Part shown: piece after piece, positions 13,725-19,845 of the stretch | How positions within the stretch are numbered: the stretch's first letter is position 1 | How the letters are laid out: every line of letters begins with the position of its first letter | Origin: an uncultured Ignavibacteria bacterium | GTDB lineage: Bacteria > Bacteroidota > Ignavibacteria > Tepidaquicellales > Tepidaquicellaceae | Assembly (NCBI GenBank): GCA_937974175.1 | Contig: CALJIG010000138.1 | Coordinates: 1 to 19,845, forward strand | Direction of reading: 5' to 3' | Length of the DNA: 19,845 bases | Program-made: the position numbers and the translations under genes | The notes under the pieces: generated by a model | Database searches by the model: none | What the model saw: the letters and a program-made list of their open reading frames with translations, nothing else | What the model was told of the DNA's origin: nothing

Positions 13725-15659
13725 TTACGGCTGTGTCTGCGGTACTGAAACGAATGCAGATTTTTTACTGAACGAACTGAGTCCATGCGTTGTCTTCTCC
13801 CAATAGAACGGCTTTGTAATAAGCTGAGCAAAACCTTTCCATGCACCGATGCTGATCATAATCCAGTAAATAGGGATTGTAAGCGCAACGGGAATAGAGC
13901 CGTAGTTTCGTTTTAATAAATAAGGTCCGATATGAAGAACGATATAAATAAGGTTACCGAGAATTAAATTGAATTCGCATATTGTCTGAAGCTCCGGCGG
14001 GAATAAATAATTCGATGCTTCCGGGAAAAACAAAGTCAGCAGCGTTACTATCCATAGCAAAGGATTAATCAAAGGAAGTAAAATGTTACCTCCGAATGTA
14101 AACATAAAGAATGCAAATTTTTTCCAGCCTAAACCGCGTACGAATCTGAGAGGAAATCTCATATGTACTAAGAAGGTCTGCATATATCCTTTGAACCAGC
14201 GTGAGCGCTGACGAATCCAGTTCCACACTTCAAGATTTGCTTCTTCAAGAGTGTAGGAATTCAACATAGCTGTATTGTAATTTCTGACTGAGATACGGAT
14301 ACCTAAATCGGCATCTTCAGTTACGTTATACGGGTCCCAGCCGCCAAGCTGTTTTAAAGTCTTAGTTTTAAAGTGATTACTTGTGCCTCCGAGCGGTAGG
14401 GGAGCATCAACAAAGTCAAGCCCCTGCAGCCAGTAATCGAACCAGAAAGAATACTCAAGCGAGAACCATCTTGCAAGAAGATTTTCTTTAGGGTTATAAA
14501 AATTAAGGTGGCCTTGTAAACAAATGTATGAGTCATCAACTTTACTGAAAGCAACGATAGCTTTTTTCAGCTGGTCAATATCCGGTTCATCTTCAGCGTC
14601 GTAGATGCAGACATACTCACCGCGGGCTCTGTATAAGCCGTAATTACATGCGCGGGGTTTTGTTTTAATATCGGCATCGGGTACAATAAGTATTTCGAAA
14701 ATTTTTGTGTATTCCTGATATTCTTCAGCAGACATATTGCCAAGCATAACTTCAGGTTTTCCGCCGATAAGTCCGAGGCGTTTTGCTTCGTTTAATGTAA
14801 TGTCATCTTTTTCTTCAACAAGAACTTTAATATCGAGCTTATCCTTAGGATAATCCATTCTGTTCATGTTGATGATAATATCTGAAAGAACTTCCGCTTC
14901 TTTATAAACAGGAATAAGCACTGTGTAAAGTGGAAGGTTATCTTCATTAAGATTTCTTACTTCTGCCTCGGTAACTGTAATACCTTTACCCGAGTTTTCA
15001 AATCCGCGAAGCGATATATAAAGCTTGAATGGATTTAAGAAGAAGTAAAGCAGGTTAACTGCAAGGAATAATATAAACGTTGTACCTGTCGGAGCAAGGA
15101 CTAAACATATTGCCAGAAAAATTGCGCAGCAGATAATAAATATCTTCTGCCATTTGTATAACACTGTAAAAGCTGATTCTTCAGGGGCTCTATCGCGGAG
15201 TTCGCCGAGAGCTTTATAGGTGTGGATTTCCCTGTAGCCGTAATCTAATGCTTCTTCGATTGCATCGATTGTAGCTACACAAATTTCAATATCGCGTTTG
15301 AAAATTCTGCCAAGCTCTTTAAAGAGCTTAAAGTTAAAAGGATTAGCAGTAGCAATCTTAACTTTTTTAGCAGAAATATTTAGAATGAAGATTAAGTTCT
15401 TTTTAATAACATTGAACGGCAGCCCCATTGCAAGATTGCTTTTACTTCTCAGGGCTTCTTTTTCTATGTACTCAAGGTTTAAATCTTTGGCAAGATGTCT
15501 GAAGAATTCATCATCCAGAAGAACCTTTTTATCGCGTAAGATATTGATATAGTTCTGCTCGTTAGAAGCAGTACCTATATATTTTTCATCAATCCCGTAC
15601 TTTTTAAGCAGGTCTTTAAGGTATTTTGCGAGTATTCCTCTGGTTTCTTCTGTGTACAT
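13725..15659 (-). CDS. Membrane GT2 glycosyltransferase with N-terminal GspE_N/MshEN-like domain
   Basis: This is a processive, BcsA-like polysaccharide synthase subunit of 644 residues. Residues about 25-142 fit the GspE_N/MshEN fold (two helical halves, ...MGLPFNVIKKN..., ...KVKIATANPFN..., IEEALDYGY). Membrane helices lie near 172-190 and 193-210. The GT2 domain has PVYKEAEVL (250-258), the acidic YDAED (D354, D357), acceptor-site TED (447-449) and QRSRW (Q484, R487, W488). More helices follow near 515-540, 563-582 and 590-608. It should move a sugar chain across the inner membrane from a nucleotide-sugar donor. No C-terminal PilZ domain is present; some MshEN domains bind cyclic di-GMP, but the RLGxxL motif is poorly kept here. 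E. coli NfrB carries a similar domain at the other end. It is last in the operon, 48 bases after the receiver gene. Confidence 0.9.
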   Translation of the reverse strand: MYTEETRGILAKYLKDLLKKYGIDEKYIGTASNEQNYINILRDKKVLLDDEFFRHLAKDLNLEYIEKEALRSKSNLAMGLPFNVIKKNLIFILNISAKKVKIATANPFNFKLFKELGRIFKRDIEICVATIDAIEEALDYGYREIHTYKALGELRDRAPEESAFTVLYKWQKIFIICCAIFLAICLVLAPTGTTFILFLAVNLLYFFLNPFKLYISLRGFENSGKGITVTEAEVRNLNEDNLPLYTVLIPVYKEAEVLSDIIINMNRMDYPKDKLDIKVLVEEKDDITLNEAKRLGLIGGKPEVMLGNMSAEEYQEYTKIFEILIVPDADIKTKPRACNYGLYRARGEYVCIYDAEDEPDIDQLKKAIVAFSKVDDSYICLQGHLNFYNPKENLLARWFSLEYSFWFDYWLQGLDFVDAPLPLGGTSNHFKTKTLKQLGGWDPYNVTEDADLGIRISVRNYNTAMLNSYTLEEANLEVWNWIRQRSRWFKGYMQTFLVHMRFPLRFVRGLGWKKFAFFMFTFGGNILLPLINPLLWIVTLLTLFFPEASNYLFPPELQTICEFNLILGNLIYIVLHIGPYLLKRNYGSIPVALTIPIYWIMISIGAWKGFAQLITKPFYWEKTTHGLSSFSKKSAFVSVPQTQP

Positions 15660-15707
15660 TCAGGGTTTTTTAGTTGTACAAATTAAGTGCTGTACTAAAG
15701 TATTAAA

Positions 15708-16148
15708 TTACGTATCTAAGTTATTGAGTCTGTCTTCGATCCAGTCGCTTACTTTGTCTTCGTTCATTCTGTCTTCTTTTTCCTGTTCGATAAGTTTTTC
15801 CTCGATAACCTTTAAAAGATTTTCAGGATTAACAGGCTTCATTATGTAAGCATCGGCGCCTGAGTTCAGTGCAAGCACTGCATTTTCTAAACTTGCAAAA
15901 CCCGTTACCATGATTTTTTTCATCTTGGGTTTTTCCTTATGCGCTTCTGCCAGCAGCTCTGTACCGAGCATATCAGGGAGCATTATGTCGAACAATGCGA
16001 GATTGTAATCGTTTCTTCTGATTTTATCCAGCCCTTCTTTTGCAGTATCGGCTGTATCAGTGTCATAACCGGTCAGCTCAAGGATTTCCTTGATTGTCTG
16101 AACGATGCTTACATCATCATCGACAATAATTATTCTTACGTTTTCCAT
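15708..16148 (-). CDS. Single-domain response regulator (CheY-like) with C-terminal tail
   Basis: This is a receiver domain with the acidic pair D10/D11, phospho-accepting D54 (ALFDIMLPD), T82 (MVTGFAS) and K104 (MKP). After residue 120 comes a charged helical tail (about 26 residues, EKEDRMNEDKVSDWIEDRL) but no DNA-binding or enzymatic output domain. It must therefore act by protein contact, for example on the glycosyltransferase encoded next, or as a phosphorelay intermediate. The start ATG has AGGAGA about 8 bases upstream, overlapping the stop of the kinase gene; the 12-base gap shows coupling with the kinase. Confidence 0.92.
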   Translation of the reverse strand: MENVRIIIVDDDVSIVQTIKEILELTGYDTDTADTAKEGLDKIRRNDYNLALFDIMLPDMLGTELLAEAHKEKPKMKKIMVTGFASLENAVLALNSGADAYIMKPVNPENLLKVIEEKLIEQEKEDRMNEDKVSDWIEDRLNNLDT

Positions 16149-16160
16149 TAAATTGTTCTC

Positions 16161-17681
16161 CTATTTTAAAGGTATTTTTATAATTGCTGTAGCTCCTTTT
16201 TTCCTGTTGTTCTCCAGTGAAAGGTTTCCCTGATGCGCTTCTACAATTCTTTTGCATACTGATAAGCCCATGCCCATTCCTTTTGCTTTAGATGTTACTA
16301 AAGGCTGGAATAATTTAGCCTGGACGTTATCGGGAATTCCCGTTCCTTCATCTGATATTCTTACAACGAAATTTTGTCCTTCGATATCGGCTGTAAGCAT
16401 TATATCTCCGGAGATCTTTTCCATTGCCTGAACTGCGTTCGTGAGGAGATTAGTAAGAACTCTCTTCATTAATCCCTGGTCGAACTTTAATACAGGAAGA
16501 TTCGGATTTAATTTTAAGTGGAGCTTGATATCATAGGGGTGCGCAATTGAAGTCATTATCTCTTCAATATACGGCTTGAAGTTTACGTCTCTCCAGTCAA
16601 CAACAATGTTTCGGGCAATGTCCTGTAGGTCCGAAACAATTTTATTCATGTAGTCAACCTGCTCCTGAAATACATTGAGCGTATGGGTTGTAGTTTCTGA
16701 AACTGAATTTTTATTTTTTTCAAGGAACTTAGGGCTAAGCTTCATCTTCGCAAGGAAGATTGTGTTAACCAGAACCTGTAAAGGATTTCTTAAATCGTGT
16801 CCGACCATTGTAGCAGTTTCGCCAATAGCGGCAAATCTTTTTGCCTCTTCAAGCTTCCTGCTTTGTTCATCAACTTTTACTTCAAGACCCTGTGAATATT
16901 TTTTTAGTTCTTCTGAATATTTTTTAAGCTCTTCACGGATTTTCTTGTTTTCAGTAATATCTCTTGCAATACAAACGTATGCAATTATCTGGCTGGAGAA
17001 GTTATCCACTATATGAGATACCGACAAGGAAATCGGGAAAGTAGTTCCGTCTTTTCTGCAGTTAGTGAATTCGCCTTCGAATTTTTTATTATTCTTTTCT
17101 GCTTTTAGCAAATTTTTATAAGCTGTGTATTCATCATCTTTCCATATCATGCCTGAGCCTTTGCCCATTACTTCGGCAAATGTATAACCGTATATTTTTG
17201 TGAAAGAATTATTAACGTAGATTATCTGGTCATTTAAATTAGTTATGAACACGGCATCGTTAATGCTCATTAAAGCATTTGAGAGAATTTTAATTTTACC
17301 TTCATTCTCTTTTTTGCTGATGGCATTTTCAATCGTAACAGGAAGAAGTTTAAGGTGATTTTTATTGGAGCTTTTTACGAAGTAATCGTAAGCTCCGGCT
17401 TTCATCGCCTTTATAGCTGTCTCTTCATCGCCTGCGCCTGTTATTACAATAATAGGTGTGGCGGCTAATGCTTCGAATAAATCCAAAGCAATGCCATCGC
17501 CTAAGAAATAGTCAGTAATGGCAACTTCGAAACGTTCCTTACTGAGAATTTCCTTTGCTTCAGCTACTGAACCTGCTACAGAAAATTCATAAGGGAGTTT
17601 ATGGAATTTCATGTATTGCAGAAAGACCTGCTGTTCAAGCTTGTTGTCTTCTACGAATAATACCTTTTTGCCTGCTGTCAA
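16161..17681 (-). CDS. REC-PAS-histidine kinase
   Basis: The order of domains is an N-terminal receiver (E11, D12, phospho-accepting D57 in AITDYFLGD, T81, K103), a PAS domain (about 130-245, with NLNDQIIYVNNSF and DGTTFPISLSVS), and a coiled coil (245-282). HisKA follows with VGHDLRNPLQ (H293), then HATPase_c with TNLLTNAVQAM, DEGTGIPD and KGMGMGLSVCKR. There is no membrane segment, so it is cytoplasmic. It can receive a phosphate from another kinase and pass one to the receiver protein encoded next, which fits a phosphorelay controlling the polysaccharide synthase. The start is TTG at 17681: an in-frame TAA lies two codons upstream and no ATG is near. It begins 22 bases after the BcsB-like gene. 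Confidence 0.92.
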   Translation of the reverse strand: MTAGKKVLFVEDNKLEQQVFLQYMKFHKLPYEFSVAGSVAEAKEILSKERFEVAITDYFLGDGIALDLFEALAATPIIVITGAGDEETAIKAMKAGAYDYFVKSSNKNHLKLLPVTIENAISKKENEGKIKILSNALMSINDAVFITNLNDQIIYVNNSFTKIYGYTFAEVMGKGSGMIWKDDEYTAYKNLLKAEKNNKKFEGEFTNCRKDGTTFPISLSVSHIVDNFSSQIIAYVCIARDITENKKIREELKKYSEELKKYSQGLEVKVDEQSRKLEEAKRFAAIGETATMVGHDLRNPLQVLVNTIFLAKMKLSPKFLEKNKNSVSETTTHTLNVFQEQVDYMNKIVSDLQDIARNIVVDWRDVNFKPYIEEIMTSIAHPYDIKLHLKLNPNLPVLKFDQGLMKRVLTNLLTNAVQAMEKISGDIMLTADIEGQNFVVRISDEGTGIPDNVQAKLFQPLVTSKAKGMGMGLSVCKRIVEAHQGNLSLENNRKKGATAIIKIPLK

Positions 17682-17703
17682 TATTTATATACAGATTAAA
17701 GTT

Positions 17704-19755
17704 CTATTTTTGTTTGAAAATCTTTCTTCTGAATATTATCAAGAGGAGAGCTAATATTAACACCGCTCCGACTAAGAAATACCAAAGTTTTACGTTTGTT
17801 GTTTTCTCAACGTTCTTGAACATGCTCTTCGCAGGGCTTACTTCTACTATTCTTCCGTCTTTTTTAACAAGGCAGAGCGGCCCGTTCAGTTTCATGAACG
17901 ACTCTCTGTTTGTTAAAATATTATTGATGGTATTTACTGTATTATCGTTATCAACCATAATAGAATAAACAACGCCCTTTGAGTTCCATGGGTTTACGCA
18001 GGCCTGTAAAATAGCTGACGATGTTGTTAATTCATTATTGATTGTATTGAAATTCTTATCAACTGCATATCCCTGCCCTTGCGGAGTTACAGGAAGTTTG
18101 TCTTTTAATTTTGACCATCTTGCGCCTTCGTTCTGATATGCAAGCATTACGATTGTTGAAGATTTTTTCAAGCTGTCATCAATATCATCGCCTACAACTA
18201 CTCTGTATCCTGTTAATTGTTTATTTGCCTGACCTGATTTAGCGGCAATTAAACCTGCTAATGTAAGATGAGAATCATTCATCTTTGATGGAAGCCAGAA
18301 TACTATCGGGTCAGATGATAATCCGTTATCTGTAATTGCAAATGGAATATTTTTTAAAGAAGGTGCTGCGCTGTAGTTACCCGGTGAAAGGTAAAGTTCG
18401 CTTGTGCCTTCTACTACTGTCCATACTAAATCGTCATACCAGTGGTCGCAATTGATATCTTTGATACCGCCGATTTCATGATATGCTGAGAATTCAACTG
18501 ACCATTCGTTTTTATCAAGTTCGCTGTCAGGAATTTTAACTGTAAATGAACCGCCCTTTGCATTTGTTTCGTTTAATGCGGCAGAGCCTACAGGTACGCC
18601 GTTGATGTAGATTACAAGAATTGACATTCTTGGGTTCATTACATCTGAGTGATAGAAGTTAACTTTAATATAGGAATCGTTACTGATATCATAATTCAAA
18701 GGTCTTCTGAAAATGAATGCTTTTCTCTGATTGAAAATACCTGCTAAAACTATTTGCGGGAAGCCAAGCTGATTTAAAGTAAATAAGCCTGCTTTTGTTG
18801 ATTTTTTATTTGTATTGGTTACGTTCGGGAATTTAGTAATAATGGAATAAGTAGAATCCATCTGGTTTACCATTCCTGTATTGGTTAAAGCTGAAACTGA
18901 TTTATTTAAGCCTTCTGTTCCTTTACCGGATACGAATAAAACAGGGTCTCTGTCAGGTCCGCCGTCTCTTTTTACAAGACCGTTGCCTTCGCTTACACCC
19001 ATTCCGTCTGTACCGAGTTTTGTAATATCACCGACTTTAATTTGTCTTCCGGGAACACCTGTTGCATCTGTGCTTACTCTGAAATTGAAGTTACCGAACG
19101 GTGAACCGATACCCCAGTCGCTGATTAATTTTAATACGTTCTCAATTTCGTTTGTAGACGGTTTCTGCGGAAGAAATACCGATGCCTGGATCGGATTCTT
19201 CATGTATGTATCTATATAAGGATACGGATAATAATAAAGCGGATAGTTGTTATTCACAACTGCCTCAACGTGCATTGTTGAGCTTTTTAAAATTCTGAGC
19301 CAGCAAGCGTTATTATAGATATCTTTACAAGGGTCATCGGATGTTCTTAATATGGAAACGATTTTTATCTCATTAAAACCAGGAAGGAGCTTATCTTTCG
19401 GTACTGTAATTTTGAAAGAAGCAGTATCAGGGTTTCTTGAGTTAACCTCACGGCTGGCAAGAGGTATATTATTTACGGCAATTGTCAGAAAGCTTACGCG
19501 AGGTAAGATTATCTCTGCATTTGAGTATATGACTTCAAGTGTAATATTGGTGTAATCTTCAACGTATGGTTTCGAATCGAAAAAGAAAACCGCTGAGCTT
19601 ACAGGCCCTCTGTTGTACTGATCTGTCTCGAACATCTGAATATCGTATGTTCGTGGGGTACCCGAAAATGCAGATGATGCAGAAGAGAGTACTATTATTC
19701 CTGTGATCAAAACCGAAAGAACTGTTTTGCTCAAAAAAATGAAGAGGTTTTTCAT
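17704..19755 (-). CDS. BcsB-like periplasmic polysaccharide synthase subunit
   Basis: This 683-residue protein has an N-terminal signal peptide (hydrophobic about 10-28, cleavage near SAFS-G, 31), a large periplasmic region and one C-terminal membrane helix (657-675, LWYFLVGAVLILALLLIIF) followed by basic residues. That is the layout of BcsB, which guides the growing glycan through the periplasm and anchors to the synthase. Two carbohydrate-binding-like segments are visible: about 65-135 (ITLEVIYSNAEII, SFLTIAVNNIPLASREV) and about 370-430 (VNFYHSDVMNPRMSILVIYINGVPVGS). Cys pairs (DDPCKD/NNACW) suggest disulfides. It is probably first in the operon, since only 90 AT-rich bases precede it in the window. 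Sequence similarity to true cellulose BcsB is modest, so the polymer may differ. Confidence 0.85.
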   Translation of the reverse strand: MKNLFIFLSKTVLSVLITGIIVLSSASSAFSGTPRTYDIQMFETDQYNRGPVSSAVFFFDSKPYVEDYTNITLEVIYSNAEIILPRVSFLTIAVNNIPLASREVNSRNPDTASFKITVPKDKLLPGFNEIKIVSILRTSDDPCKDIYNNACWLRILKSSTMHVEAVVNNNYPLYYYPYPYIDTYMKNPIQASVFLPQKPSTNEIENVLKLISDWGIGSPFGNFNFRVSTDATGVPGRQIKVGDITKLGTDGMGVSEGNGLVKRDGGPDRDPVLFVSGKGTEGLNKSVSALTNTGMVNQMDSTYSIITKFPNVTNTNKKSTKAGLFTLNQLGFPQIVLAGIFNQRKAFIFRRPLNYDISNDSYIKVNFYHSDVMNPRMSILVIYINGVPVGSAALNETNAKGGSFTVKIPDSELDKNEWSVEFSAYHEIGGIKDINCDHWYDDLVWTVVEGTSELYLSPGNYSAAPSLKNIPFAITDNGLSSDPIVFWLPSKMNDSHLTLAGLIAAKSGQANKQLTGYRVVVGDDIDDSLKKSSTIVMLAYQNEGARWSKLKDKLPVTPQGQGYAVDKNFNTINNELTTSSAILQACVNPWNSKGVVYSIMVDNDNTVNTINNILTNRESFMKLNGPLCLVKKDGRIVEVSPAKSMFKNVEKTTNVKLWYFLVGAVLILALLLIIFRRKIFKQK

Positions 19756-19845
19756 TTATCGTTTTTTAGTTAGAATTTTAAAATTTCCCCGCTAGTGAAA
19801 TTTATTGAATATAAGAGAATTTTATATTTTAATACACATATAAAG
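19756..19845 (-). promoter_or_regulatory. Leader of the polysaccharide operon
   Basis: The last 90 bases are AT-rich and precede the first gene of the minus-strand operon. They contain several TATA-like stretches (for example TATATT and TATAAAAT on the minus strand), but no clear -35/-10 pair and no Shine-Dalgarno sequence before the ATG. The region continues beyond the window, so the promoter cannot be placed. Confidence 0.3.

Noticed and set aside
13725..15659. Naming the synthase bcsA and its partner bcsB
   Set aside because: There is no PilZ domain, GH8 enzyme or BcsC-like porin, and the associated hydrolase is GH26, so cellulose as product is not supported.

Overview
The window looks like chromosomal DNA of a low-GC, Gram-negative bacterium of the Bacteroidota/Ignavibacteriota (FCB) type. 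This is inferred from the BcsB-like secreted subunit, weak or absent Shine-Dalgarno sequences, soluble TPR-histidine kinases, and many small palindromic intergenic repeats built on motifs such as cccgctaaagcggg and ccacgcc...ggcgtgg. No rRNA, tRNA, CRISPR array, transposase or integrase was seen.

Left part (1-5450). A zinc peptidase of the M3/M2 oligopeptidase type sits on the minus strand with a strong terminator. It is followed by an EF-G paralogue (EF-G2 type, Tyr instead of the usual catalytic His in G3) on the plus strand. A 480-base gap then carries two tandem copies of an ~84-bp palindromic repeat, and a single-pass membrane protein of unknown function follows.

Middle part (5450-8466). 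A very AT-rich minus-strand two-gene unit encodes an ABC/OLD-like ATPase (AAA_21) and a TOPRIM-like DUF4276 protein. This arrangement is typical of anti-phage or nuclease modules and looks horizontally acquired. Next to it is a plus-strand HTH protein with a 14-base motif repeated in and after its 3' end, then a gap filled with hairpin repeats.

Right part (8467-19755). Almost everything is on the minus strand. Reading in transcription order from the right: a secreted, membrane-anchored BcsB-like polysaccharide synthase subunit; a REC-PAS-histidine kinase; a stand-alone receiver protein; and a membrane GT2 glycosyltransferase carrying an N-terminal GspE_N/MshEN-like domain. These four are tightly spaced and probably one operon. 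A pair of opposite-strand paralogous unknown genes and a nested palindromic REP-like element interrupt the cluster. After them come a secreted GH26-type glycoside hydrolase, a P-loop kinase-like protein and a soluble TPR-histidine kinase. The most economical reading is an exopolysaccharide synthesis/secretion locus: BcsA/BcsB-like synthase pair, GH26 as the BcsZ-like trimming hydrolase, and a built-in two-component circuit plus a possible nucleotide-sensing domain on the synthase. The polymer may be something other than cellulose, possibly a mannan-type glycan; that last point is inference.
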